DNA of 64,000 nucleotides from CAZMGB01 sp964565775 (lineage in GTDB: Bacteria > Chloroflexota > Dehalococcoidia > DSTF01 > JALHUB01). The stretch spans positions 1 through 64,000 of the forward strand of contig CAZMGB010000010.1 in assembly GCA_964565775.1 (NCBI GenBank). Direction: 5' to 3'. How positions within the stretch are numbered: the stretch's first letter is position 1; the number at the start of each line of letters is the position of its first letter. The position numbers and the translations under genes were made by a program. Of the stretch, positions 16,162 to 24,200 are shown piece after piece. The notes under the pieces are model-generated. The model worked only from the letters and a program-made list of their open reading frames with translations, made no database searches and was not told the DNA's origin.

Positions 16162-16850
16162 GGCGTCGGGTAGTCATCACTGACGTAACGGACATGGGAA
16201 TTGGCCTCGCCTGTGTGGCAGGCATCGACTCCCGTACGCGCCAGGTCATGCGCTTCGAGACGCCTCGGCCCCAACAGGCGCTACTCGATCGCATCGGCGG
16301 CCTCATTCCAGGCTCGGTTGTAGAGGTCGAATGGACAGCGGTCCGGGCACCGCGTGCCCCTCACGTCGAGGACGGGAACTGGGTTCCAGAGACGTTGGTG
16401 AAACATAGCCAGCTGAACGAGGAGGATTTCGTCGGGTTTCTTTCTGCTGACGCATTTGACAGTGTCGCTGAGGCCTTTGGTGAGCCTGTCATCCGGGGAG
16501 CTGGAGGCAACGTAGCCTACCGCCCCGGCGAGGGAAGCCGCTCGCTTGCCACGATCCGAGCGAGGACCACACAGCTCGTCGTCTGGCCAAACAAGGTTCG
16601 CGTGAAACTCGTTGATCGGTCGGGTGGGCAGTGGAGCGGTGCGCCGCTTCAAGACCTGGCCGTCAAGCGCCACCGAAGCTCGTGTCCCACCTGCAGAGGA
16701 CGTCTTGAGGAGATGCTACGCCGGGAATTCGAGGGGTCAGACGGATTGGTGCGGGTCGGGCTAGCGCGAGAGTGGAACGGAGGGTGCTGGCTTCAGGTAA
16801 ATGCGGTCTGTATCGGCCGGCGCCAGCACTTCGGCCCTGGTACTCGATAA
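16158..16850 (+). CDS. Dual OB-fold-like domain protein (DuOB type)
   Basis: This 230-residue protein starts at a GTG overlapping the DUF488 stop (GTGA). The N-terminal half, RRRVVITDVTDMGIGLACVAGID to IPGSVVEVEWTAVRAPRAPHVEDGNW, looks like an OB-fold that often accompanies DUF488 proteins and is named the dual-OB domain. A second beta-rich part follows (TTQLVVWPNKVRVKLVDRSGGQW), then a short stretch with two cysteines (SSCPTCRGRLEEM). OB-folds suggest nucleic-acid binding (inference). Conserved linkage to DUF488 suggests a shared function, possibly DNA damage or conflict-related. Family assignment is from memory of the pattern. Confidence 0.6.
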   Translation: MRRRVVITDVTDMGIGLACVAGIDSRTRQVMRFETPRPQQALLDRIGGLIPGSVVEVEWTAVRAPRAPHVEDGNWVPETLVKHSQLNEEDFVGFLSADAFDSVAEAFGEPVIRGAGGNVAYRPGEGSRSLATIRARTTQLVVWPNKVRVKLVDRSGGQWSGAPLQDLAVKRHRSSCPTCRGRLEEMLRREFEGSDGLVRVGLAREWNGGCWLQVNAVCIGRRQHFGPGTR

Positions 16851-16856
16851 CCGTGT

Positions 16857-17252
16857 TCACGCCTGGGGGTCGAGCCAGCCGGGATTACTCACCAGCAGCT
16901 TGTCGCGTACCGTCCTCCGCACGTGGGCGAGGGCAGCCTCCCGGAAGGGTCCGCCGTCGGCGTCTCCGCGACGGATGCGCTCGCACAGATCGGCTGTGCG
17001 CTCTCCGATTGCTTCCCGTAGCGCCGCTCTGCCGTCCGGTCGCTTGCCGGGGCCCAGGACATCGTCCAGGCTCGCCCATTCGGCGGCCACCTGTTCCTCG
17101 TCTCGCTCCAACTCACGCCGCACGATGCGGAGCACGTTGGCCGCCACGCGGGCGTGAAAGCGGCGGGTGCCTTCGCTGTTGGGCACGATCTCCCGGTCGA
17201 GGAACAGCTCGACGGCGGCCAGAAGCTCATCGTAGGTAGGACGGTCCTGCAT
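16857..17252 (-). CDS. DUF6285-type small helical protein
   Basis: The 131-residue product begins MQDRPTYDELLAAVELFLDREIVP and continues FHARVAANVLRIVRRELE, the pattern of DUF6285 proteins found beside kinase-like phosphotransferases and acyl-CoA dehydrogenases. It is all-helical and soluble, with no catalytic motif visible. The start is the ATG whose A is the last base of the upstream gene's TGA (TGATG), so translation is coupled to the phosphotransferase. Function unknown; it may be a partner subunit of the kinase. Confidence 0.65.
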   Translation of the reverse strand: MQDRPTYDELLAAVELFLDREIVPNSEGTRRFHARVAANVLRIVRRELERDEEQVAAEWASLDDVLGPGKRPDGRAALREAIGERTADLCERIRRGDADGGPFREAALAHVRRTVRDKLLVSNPGWLDPQA

Positions 17253-18274
17253 CAGGGCATCTCCATCAGCTCCAGGAGCTCCCACTCCGTCTCGGCGATC
17301 CGCCGTCCGATGCTGGCCAGCTCGACGCTGGAGCTGTGGCCGTCTATGTAGGTCTTGGCCTGGCTGATGCAGATGATGCCCCAGCGGAGGTTGCCAAACA
17401 CTTCCCAGAAGTGGACCCGCTCTTGGTCTACGGGGAAGCCGCCCGCCGCCTCGTAGGCGCGCCAGAACTCCTCTCGGCCGCCGATGCCCCCGACGGGCAG
17501 GTCATCGTTGCCGAAGCGCCAGGAGCGGACGCATATCCAGCCCAGGTCCTCCATGGGGTCGCCGATGTGAGCGAGCTCCCAGTCCAGGATCGCCCGCACG
17601 CCTTCCGGTCCGAAGATGACGTTGCCGATGCGGTAGTCGCCGTGGACGAGCGTGCGCTCAGCCACGGAGGGTGCGTGCTGCTGGAGCCAGCGTAAGGCCA
17701 GCTCGAACGCGGGGTGCGGCTCGGGGGCGATGGCGCGATAGACCAAATCGTGGCGGGCGATCTGGTCCTCGGCCGGCAAGCGATCGGGCGGGGACGCCGG
17801 CAGCACGTCCAGCCCGTGCGGTTCGATCGGTACGCGGTGGATCCTGGCCAGGATGGCGGCCAGTTGCCCGGGCATCGACCGGCGGGCGTCGGCGTAGACC
17901 TCGTCACGCAGGAGGCGGCGCGGGATCGTCTCGCCCTCCACGCGTTCCATGAGGAAGAAGGGCACCCCCAGCGAGTCGTCGCCCATGAGGTGCACCTTCG
18001 GAACGAGCACGCCCTCTTCGCCGGCAGCCTCGAGCAGGCGGTACTCGACCTCGCGATCCATGACGTTGGGGCCGCGGCGGGGGTCGCTGCGGAGGACCAG
18101 GGGCACGGTGGTGAGCCGCCCCTGCGCGTCTTCGATGATGGCGTCGAAGGACCAGGTCTGACGCGAGGCGCCGCCGGTGAGGAGACGAAGCCCCTCCAGC
18201 CGGACAGAACGGGCGCCGTGGGACTGCTTCAGGAACTCTGTCAGCCGTTCGCTGAGCTGCTGCTGGTCGGTCAA
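17252..18274 (-). CDS. Phosphotransferase family protein (APH/choline-kinase fold), copy 1
   Basis: This protein of about 340 residues has the aminoglycoside-phosphotransferase fold: nucleotide loop LTGGASRQTWSFDA, VEGETIPRRLL in the N-lobe, Brenner motif LVHGDYRIGNVIF and metal-binding ILDWELAHIGDPMEDLGW. Bacterial members beside lipid and acyl-CoA genes are thought to phosphorylate hydroxylated small molecules, for example ACAD10/11-like hydroxyacyl substrates; the substrate here is unknown. No ATG is available. I chose TTG at 18274, one base after the preceding stop; another TTG at 18316 would overlap that gene. Paralogue of the gene at 22104-23111. Confidence 0.85.
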   Translation of the reverse strand: MTDQQQLSERLTEFLKQSHGARSVRLEGLRLLTGGASRQTWSFDAIIEDAQGRLTTVPLVLRSDPRRGPNVMDREVEYRLLEAAGEEGVLVPKVHLMGDDSLGVPFFLMERVEGETIPRRLLRDEVYADARRSMPGQLAAILARIHRVPIEPHGLDVLPASPPDRLPAEDQIARHDLVYRAIAPEPHPAFELALRWLQQHAPSVAERTLVHGDYRIGNVIFGPEGVRAILDWELAHIGDPMEDLGWICVRSWRFGNDDLPVGGIGGREEFWRAYEAAGGFPVDQERVHFWEVFGNLRWGIICISQAKTYIDGHSSSVELASIGRRIAETEWELLELMEMP

Positions 18275-18275
18275 C

Positions 18276-19247
18276 CTACTCGATCTGATCCAGGTATTCG
18301 GAGATGCCGAGGCCAACCTGACCGGCGAAACGGTACTCGGTCATCGCCTCGCCTATGTGGGTAACCATGCCGGCCCGCCGGTTGCGCAGCGGAATGAACG
18401 CCTTTACGGTCCCCTCCAGGGCGAGCTTCTCGCCGCTCTCCAGGCCAAGGGCAGCGGTCATCTGTCGATGGTACGGCGTGTCGGCCACGAACTCGCTGTC
18501 GATATCCACGGTGGCTATGCGCTCCAGGCTGTCGCCTCGCACGACGACGCCGGTCCGGGTGCCAGCGCCTTCGTGGGGGCAGATCTCGGAGACCATTACT
18601 CCCAGGCCCGGACCGAAGGCGCAGGTGAGCCATCTGTAGTACTTCAGGGCCTGCCAGTAGCGGGGGCCCCAGGAGTGGTCGCGCAGGCCCAGGCCGTCGA
18701 TCTCCATAGTCTGTCCGTCGATGGTGAGGCCGCCGCGGGCCCGCATGTGCTGCTCGTAGTGGGCGCGGCCGAACTCCTTCTCCGGGTCGACGATCTCGCG
18801 TCCGCCGCCGGCGGTGCCGTACGCGGGCCCGGCGGCCTCATGGACCAGATCGAGGCCGACCCGTTTGTGCGGGTTCTCTCGGAACGCCCGACCGGGGTCC
18901 GCCATCTGGGTAGGGTCCTTGAGGAATACGGCTGAGCCCTCGTACAGCGTCCGGTGCTCGGTCAGCGGCTTCAGCGTCTCGAAGCGCATGCCGCCCGCAT
19001 CGAAACCGTCGTTGCTGGCGATTTCGGGCCGCTTGTAGTTGAACATCACCTCTCCGCCCGAAAGAAAGAGACAGACGGTGACCTCCGCGTATCCCTCGTT
19101 GACCCGGTTGCCCATGCGCAGGAAGCCCCCAAAGCCCCGGCTCTGATCGAAGAAGTTGAAGTACATGCTCTCGTTGAAGTTCGACTCAGGGCCCGCCTCG
19201 TGAGTGAAATCATCCTTCTCTTGGATGTCGCCGTATACCGAAGCCAT
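18276..19247 (-). CDS. CrtC/AttH-like DUF7064-type protein, copy 1
   Basis: This 323-residue soluble protein starts MASVYGDIQEKDDFTHEAG with GGAGGAG eight bases upstream. The N-terminal part has the ESMYFNFFD and FLRMGNRVNEGYAEVTVCLFL pattern of DUF7065. The C-terminal part has HYEQHMRARG, IDGLGLRDHSWGPRYWQ and EYRFAGQ of DUF7064, related to hydroxyneurosporene-hydratase (CrtC/AttH) lipocalin-like folds. These are beta-sandwich proteins that bind lipophilic molecules; the activity is unknown. It is first in a three-gene module with the kinase-like and DUF6285-type genes. A second copy is at 23182-24180. Confidence 0.65.
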   Translation of the reverse strand: MASVYGDIQEKDDFTHEAGPESNFNESMYFNFFDQSRGFGGFLRMGNRVNEGYAEVTVCLFLSGGEVMFNYKRPEIASNDGFDAGGMRFETLKPLTEHRTLYEGSAVFLKDPTQMADPGRAFRENPHKRVGLDLVHEAAGPAYGTAGGGREIVDPEKEFGRAHYEQHMRARGGLTIDGQTMEIDGLGLRDHSWGPRYWQALKYYRWLTCAFGPGLGVMVSEICPHEGAGTRTGVVVRGDSLERIATVDIDSEFVADTPYHRQMTAALGLESGEKLALEGTVKAFIPLRNRRAGMVTHIGEAMTEYRFAGQVGLGISEYLDQIE

Positions 19248-19366
19248 CACATCTCCTCCTGCCCGCGGGGCCGCTCGGTGGACTGATGATAGCACATCCC
19301 GCCAGCGGGCGAGGTCATCGCGTCCAAGAAGGCGAGAGCCTTCGCCCAAGACGACTCACTTGCCCA

Positions 19367-20314
19367 CTATCCCAGCACCGTCTCCAGCCAGAACCGAGCG
19401 AACCGCCTCGCGTCCACCGACGTGATGACCTCCGCCTCGTGCCCGGCCGCTGGATCGATGAATGTGCGCACGCAGCCGTCATGCATCGCTACCGTCACAC
19501 GCATCCGCTCCGACGTGACGAAGCGGCGGTCGACCATGCAGGCGACGGTAAGGGGATCGTGGAGCAGCGCGACATGGTCGTGGGGGATGACGCCGCCTCC
19601 CATGCGGTGGAGGAGCGGCGTCCACAGATCGACCTGCTGAGCCAGCGCCCGGCATAGCGCATCGCCCTTGCGCAGCCTATCGAGCTCAGGCCACATCAGC
19701 CATGCCCCCATCGTCACGTCCGCCGGCACGTAGAGCGTCGGGATGCCGGCGCCGAGGGCCCGCAGCGACGCGGGCTGATCGACGTTCAGGTTGTGGTCTA
19801 CCGACGGCGGCAGCGTCAAGCCGAGAAACCGCACGGGGGTGAAGACACCGCCCATGACGGTGAGCCGCGGCACATGGGTCGCGAACGACGGGTCGCGCTC
19901 CAGCGCTGCCGCGATGTTCGACTGCATCCCGACCGTCGCGACCTCGCATCGCTGCGCCGCGCATTCCTCGAGCAAGAGCGTTACACCGTCGCGTGACGAG
20001 ATCGTCAGCTTTTCGCCCGGCTCCAGGAGGCCCTTGCCCTCGTGCCCCATTTCGGCGTTGCGGCCGCCCTGCCGCGGGTCGCCGCTCAGCCCCGCCGCCA
20101 CCTCGATGTCGTCGCGCCCCGCGAGCAGCAGCAGCTTCTTCGCGATGCGCGCGCGACGCACCGCGTCGCCCGACACCGTCGTGACTGCGCGCAGCTCCAG
20201 TTCCGGGTGCCGCACGGCGAACGCCAGCGCCAGAGCGTCGTCGACGTCGGTGCCGATGTCGGTATCGAGGATGAAAGGCAGCGTCACGACAGCGGCCTGC
20301 ATCTCGCGCCGCAC
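19367..20314 (-). CDS. Inosine-uridine-type nucleoside hydrolase
   Basis: Enzymes of this family hydrolyse the N-glycosidic bond of ribonucleosides. The calcium-binding signature ILDTDIGTDVDDALAL lies at about residues 15-30. The catalytic-region strands follow (TTVSGDAVRRARIAKKLL; ATVGMQSNIAAAL; PRLTVMGGVF), and the late Asp contributing to the Ca site is in HDPLTVACMVD. With 315 residues it is normal length. A GTG start with GAGG seven bases upstream was used; an ATG four codons later is possible. It is followed by divergent spacing to the DUF7064-type gene and lies between the two paralogous modules. Confidence 0.9.
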   Translation of the reverse strand: MRREMQAAVVTLPFILDTDIGTDVDDALALAFAVRHPELELRAVTTVSGDAVRRARIAKKLLLLAGRDDIEVAAGLSGDPRQGGRNAEMGHEGKGLLEPGEKLTISSRDGVTLLLEECAAQRCEVATVGMQSNIAAALERDPSFATHVPRLTVMGGVFTPVRFLGLTLPPSVDHNLNVDQPASLRALGAGIPTLYVPADVTMGAWLMWPELDRLRKGDALCRALAQQVDLWTPLLHRMGGGVIPHDHVALLHDPLTVACMVDRRFVTSERMRVTVAMHDGCVRTFIDPAAGHEAEVITSVDARRFARFWLETVLG

Positions 20315-20366
20315 GGGCTCGCCTCAGTGCCAGCAAGACGGCGCGAGTACTTGCTCCCGACCGAGA

Positions 20367-21407
20367 CTACGGGCGGATGGCGATCTTGAGGACTCCCGCG
20401 CTACGCGACCGGAACAGGTCGTAGGCCTGCGGCGTTTCGCTTATCTTCAACGAGTGCGTCCACAGCGGTGTCAGGTCCACTCCACCGTGGCGGACGAGGT
20501 CCATGAGCCGCGTCAGGCGGTCGCTGCCCGTCGGACAGAGGGTCGTAATGAATCGGCGGTGGAAGAAGGCCATGTCGCGGGTGTTGAGGCCCAGCCGGTC
20601 GATGGAACCGTAGACGCCCACGCTGGAGATAGTGCCGGCGCGGCGAACGGCGGCGGCGCACGTATCGAAGGTCTCCTGGAGGCCGATGGCCTCCACCGCC
20701 ACGTCCACGCCCTGGCCGCCCGTGAGGTTCTTGATCTCGGCCACGGCGTCGCCCTTGCCGGGGTCGACGACGACGTTGGCCCCCAGCCGTCGCGCCATCT
20801 CCTGGCGCTCGGCTACCGGCTCCACGGCGATAACGAGGCCGGCGCCAAGGGCGCGGGCAGCCGCCGTGGCACAGAGCCCCACGGGCCCCTGGCCGACGAT
20901 GGCCACGCTATCGCCGAGCTGGAGGCCGGCCCGTTCGATGGCGCCGAAGCCGGTAGACATGATGTCCCCCGCCATCAGCACCTGCTCGTCGGCCAGCTCG
21001 TCCGGGATCTTGGCGGCGATAACTTCGGCGAAGGGTACGACAAAGTACTCAGCCTGGCAGCCAAACAAGAGGTTGCCGCCGCCGCTACAGGCGCTGTACT
21101 CGCCTAGCAGGCACTGCTTGCAGGCGCCGCAGGCGCTGAGGCAGGACATGACGACGCGGTCGCCGGGCGCGAATCGCCTGACGCCGGTCCCCACTTCATG
21201 GACGACGCCTACCGCCTCATGGCCCATGGGCATCGCCTCGACGCCTGGAAACATGGGGAACTCGTCCACGAAGTGCATGTCCGTCCCGCAGATGCTGCTG
21301 AGGGTGGTCTTCACCACCATCTGACCGGGACCTGGACTCGGCACCGGCATCTCCCTCATCTCCACCTTGCCCACCGCCGTCTTGACGCAGGTGAGATTGC
21401 TTGCCAC
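20367..21407 (-). CDS. Zinc-dependent alcohol dehydrogenase
   Basis: This medium-chain dehydrogenase (346 residues) oxidises an alcohol with NAD(P). Catalytic zinc ligands appear in SSICGTDMHF and PMGHEAVGVV. The structural-zinc lobe is CGACKQCLLGEYSAC (C-x2-C-x2-C-x7-C). The nucleotide fold is VAIVGQGPVGLCATAAARALGAG followed by VIAVEPVAER. The start GTG (VASNLTCVKTAVGK) is preferred because AAAGGAG lies eight bases upstream; the open frame before it lacks a ribosome site. It sits between the nucleoside hydrolase and the second module, and the substrate is unknown. Confidence 0.9.
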   Translation of the reverse strand: MASNLTCVKTAVGKVEMREMPVPSPGPGQMVVKTTLSSICGTDMHFVDEFPMFPGVEAMPMGHEAVGVVHEVGTGVRRFAPGDRVVMSCLSACGACKQCLLGEYSACSGGGNLLFGCQAEYFVVPFAEVIAAKIPDELADEQVLMAGDIMSTGFGAIERAGLQLGDSVAIVGQGPVGLCATAAARALGAGLVIAVEPVAERQEMARRLGANVVVDPGKGDAVAEIKNLTGGQGVDVAVEAIGLQETFDTCAAAVRRAGTISSVGVYGSIDRLGLNTRDMAFFHRRFITTLCPTGSDRLTRLMDLVRHGGVDLTPLWTHSLKISETPQAYDLFRSRSAGVLKIAIRP

Positions 21408-21587
21408 CCGGCACGCTCCTTTCCCGCTGGCAGGACCTCTGCCAGCAAGCTCCAATCACCGTCCGACCGATATCAACATTCGCTGCCGTGTCAACCGCCT
21501 CGGCCGCCCCGCGCGCAGCATCGCGAATCGGCGAGGCCCAGCGCCAGCGGGCCCCGGAGATACTGCTCCCTCGCGCTCGGCAGCCTC

Positions 21588-22076
21588 TCAGCTCCCCATG
21601 ATGGGGACGATGCGCTGGCTGACCTCCCGGCGCATGTGCTCGACCAGCCTCGGCCGCAGTGGCTTGAGGGCGGACAAGGTCGGGTCGACCTCAGCCTGGT
21701 CGCAGACCACGGCCAGGCGGGCCAGGAGGGCTCGCAGGCGGTTGTTCTCCTCGAGAAGGTCTGTCATCCGGAGGGAAGTGGACGCGTGCCCGGCCTCGCC
21801 TCGCAGCTCCACGGCGAGAGCATCCGGCTCGCCCTGCCGCCCGGAGGTGCCCGCTGACCCGAGGGCTTCCGCGGCGTCCTCGAAGAGTCCCCGCATCTCC
21901 CGATTATCGTCCACGAGGGTCTGGACGTGCCCATCCCAATACTTGGTGAGCACGCCGAGGAGCAGGATCATGTACATGGCCTGGGCCTGGGCGTAGGAGG
22001 AACGCAGTTCGGGCATGATGTGAGTGATGAGCGCATTCTGGAGTCCATGAATGATTTCGAGCGAGTGCGGTCTCAC
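21588..22076 (-). CDS. Small helical protein of the second phosphotransferase module
   Basis: I do not recognise this 162-residue protein by sequence. It is helical: LQNALITHIMPELRSSYAQAQAMYMILLLGVL, then a polar linker with a predicted coiled-coil-like stretch (MTDLLEENNRLRALLARL), ending LVEHMRREVSQRIVPIMGS. The start is GTG with GGGAGG seven bases upstream. By position it matches the DUF6285-type gene of module 1 (last gene after the phosphotransferase) and may be a distant relative; similarity is weak to the eye. Confidence 0.6.
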   Translation of the reverse strand: MRPHSLEIIHGLQNALITHIMPELRSSYAQAQAMYMILLLGVLTKYWDGHVQTLVDDNREMRGLFEDAAEALGSAGTSGRQGEPDALAVELRGEAGHASTSLRMTDLLEENNRLRALLARLAVVCDQAEVDPTLSALKPLRPRLVEHMRREVSQRIVPIMGS

Positions 22077-22103
22077 CGTTGCCTCCCTTCGCTCCGTCCC
22101 GTC

Positions 22104-23111
22104 TCAGCCGTCGATGAGGCCCAGTAGCTCCGCCTCGATCTCCGGGTTGATGTAGCTGGTGACGGCAAGCAAGATCTCGCCGGTGCGACCCTCGCAATAG
22201 GAGCGGGCGCCGGTGAGAAAGATGACCGCGAGCTTGACGTTGCCCAGCACCTCCCAGAAGCGGACGGCCTCGGGGTCTATCGTGATGCCGCTGGACTCCT
22301 CGTAGAGGCGGTACCACTCCTCGCGATCGACGAGGCCACCGACGCGGCCGTCGCGGGCCCAGCGCCAGGCGCGAAGGCAGGCCCACGCCACGTCCTCCAT
22401 CGGGTCGCCCAGGTGGACCATCTCCCAGTCGAGCACCCCGGTTATCGTCCCCTCCTGATCGACGAGGAAGTTGCCGGTGCGGTAGTCGGCGTGGACGAGG
22501 CGGATGTGCCGGGCCACGGGCTTCTGGCGCTTCAGCCAGCTCAGGGCGTACTCCAGGACAGGCTGGGGCTCAAGGGAGTCGCGTTGCATGGTCGACTCCC
22601 ACTTCTCTACCTCCATGCCGGCGCAGTGTGCCGGGCTCGACGGCACGCCCAGGAAGTCCAAGCCCAGGGAATGCCAGTCAAGGTTGTGAATGCGGCCGAG
22701 GATCTCGGCCTTCTGCCGAGCGATCGCGGGCGCGAGCGCGGCGTACTGGCCGCTGGTGAGGACCTGTGGGGAGGTTTCGCCCTCAACGCGACTCATGACG
22801 AAGAAGGGGCGCTCCAGCCAGCTAGGGTCCGTCTCCAGCCAGTACACTTCGGGGACGGGTATCTCCTTCCCCTGCACCGCCTGGTAGACGCGAAACTCGA
22901 CGTAGCGCTCGGTCTCCAGCACGCTGGCGCCGGGATCGCGCCGGATCACCAGGCTGCGGGCCTCGTCACGTTCGCCTTCGCGCCAGTGGGCGTCGAAGGA
23001 CCAGGTCTCGCGCGAGGCGCCGCCGGGAATGTGAGTGAGGTTGGATACGCTGATGCCCTCGGCCTGGGGCATCTTGTGCTGGAGGTAGGCGACAAGCTGC
23101 TCTTCGCGCAT
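22104..23111 (-). CDS. Phosphotransferase family protein (APH fold), copy 2
   Basis: This 335-residue kinase-like protein is clearly related to the one at 17252-18274. It has IPGGASRETWSFDAHW, the N-lobe lysine/arginine region SLVIRRDPGASVLETER, FVMSRVEGETSP, the catalytic LVHADYRTGNFLV (HAD in place of HGD) and GVLDWEMVHLGDPMEDVAWACLRAWRW. The HGD-to-HAD change is common in this group and keeps the catalytic Asp. It sits between the DUF7064-type gene and the small helical protein, mirroring module 1. Substrate unknown. Confidence 0.85.
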   Translation of the reverse strand: MREEQLVAYLQHKMPQAEGISVSNLTHIPGGASRETWSFDAHWREGERDEARSLVIRRDPGASVLETERYVEFRVYQAVQGKEIPVPEVYWLETDPSWLERPFFVMSRVEGETSPQVLTSGQYAALAPAIARQKAEILGRIHNLDWHSLGLDFLGVPSSPAHCAGMEVEKWESTMQRDSLEPQPVLEYALSWLKRQKPVARHIRLVHADYRTGNFLVDQEGTITGVLDWEMVHLGDPMEDVAWACLRAWRWARDGRVGGLVDREEWYRLYEESSGITIDPEAVRFWEVLGNVKLAVIFLTGARSYCEGRTGEILLAVTSYINPEIEAELLGLIDG

Positions 23112-23181
23112 CGCGGCACCCTTACCTCTCCGAATATCTCGCCGCCGCCGCCTGTGTCAAGCCCGAAGGTGGAGAGGGCAT

Positions 23182-24180
23182 CTAGCGGGCGCCGGGGCGC
23201 CAGACATGCTCGACCACGCCGCCGCCTTCGCGTGTACCGTCGGGACCGTGATAGGTGAAGATCGAATAAGCCTCCTCCAGCCGGACATCACGCCTGGGAA
23301 TCGGGAAGATGCCCTCTGTTACGGCGGTGATCGCGTGCTCCGTTCCGGCCTCGTCGCGGATCCGAAGGCGAGTCCTCGCCGGTTGTTGCTCCACTTGCCC
23401 CCACTCGTACCACACGTCGGCTTGCTGGACCGCGACGTTCCGGCCGTCGCGGAAGACGAAGCCGTTGGTGAAGGTGATGCCGCGCTCGCGGGTAAGCATG
23501 ACGTTGAAGCTAAGATCGTGACCGAACTGGGCACTGATCCAATCCCAACCCTCGATCTCCGGCCAGATCCGGACGCCCCAGGACTTATCGCGCTGTCCGA
23601 GACCGTCGATGTCCAGACGCGTACCCCCGAGTTCGGTCCATCCGGTGACCTTGCAGCTCTGCTCGAAGTGCTCGGTCGTCATCGATGGGGCCAGCTCCCT
23701 GCCCTCGTCACGGTAGTCGAAAGGCGGCGTGAACGCATCGAAGGTCAGATCCATGCGGTCCGGGCCATCCAGCAGAACGCGCCAGCGCCGGAGCGGCTCT
23801 TCCACGATCGCGACCATGCCGCCGGCGCGAAGCCCCTCCCCGACGTCGAGCTCGTCCCAGGGGCAGGTCATCGGGGGAAGTGGGCTCGTCGGAAAGAAGA
23901 ACTCCGGTGCGCCCGCGCGCACTGTGAGAATGAGCGGTTCGGGCTGACGATTACGCCAGTGATATCCGATTCGCGTCAGGCCGAAGAGCCGGTGCCTGGG
24001 ATCCGTCCAGTTGAAGTACCAGCTCTCTTGCGCGTGCTCGCTTTCGCCGGGCTCGTGCGCCTGCTCATCCGCCGCTACGATCATCTTCTTCGTCGCTCGT
24101 GCGTCGCCCGCTTCACAAGCGAAGCACTCGGTCCAGCCGCCCGCGTCCTCCGGGTAGAGTGCTGGTTCGGCGGAGGCCAC
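23182..24180 (-). CDS. CrtC/AttH-like DUF7064-type protein, copy 2
   Basis: The 332-residue protein shares with copy 1 the pattern ESWYFNW, HFEQSCKVTG and IDGLGQRDKSWGVRIW at matching places, so the two are paralogues. A beta-rich lipophile-binding fold is expected. The GTG at 24180 has a poor ribosome site. The Met of MIVAADEQAHEPG (about 24084) could be the real start, since homology to copy 1 begins only there. First gene of module 2. Confidence 0.6.
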   Translation of the reverse strand: MASAEPALYPEDAGGWTECFACEAGDARATKKMIVAADEQAHEPGESEHAQESWYFNWTDPRHRLFGLTRIGYHWRNRQPEPLILTVRAGAPEFFFPTSPLPPMTCPWDELDVGEGLRAGGMVAIVEEPLRRWRVLLDGPDRMDLTFDAFTPPFDYRDEGRELAPSMTTEHFEQSCKVTGWTELGGTRLDIDGLGQRDKSWGVRIWPEIEGWDWISAQFGHDLSFNVMLTRERGITFTNGFVFRDGRNVAVQQADVWYEWGQVEQQPARTRLRIRDEAGTEHAITAVTEGIFPIPRRDVRLEEAYSIFTYHGPDGTREGGGVVEHVWRPGAR

Positions 24181-24200
24181 TCTGCTAGCACGCCGGCGGG

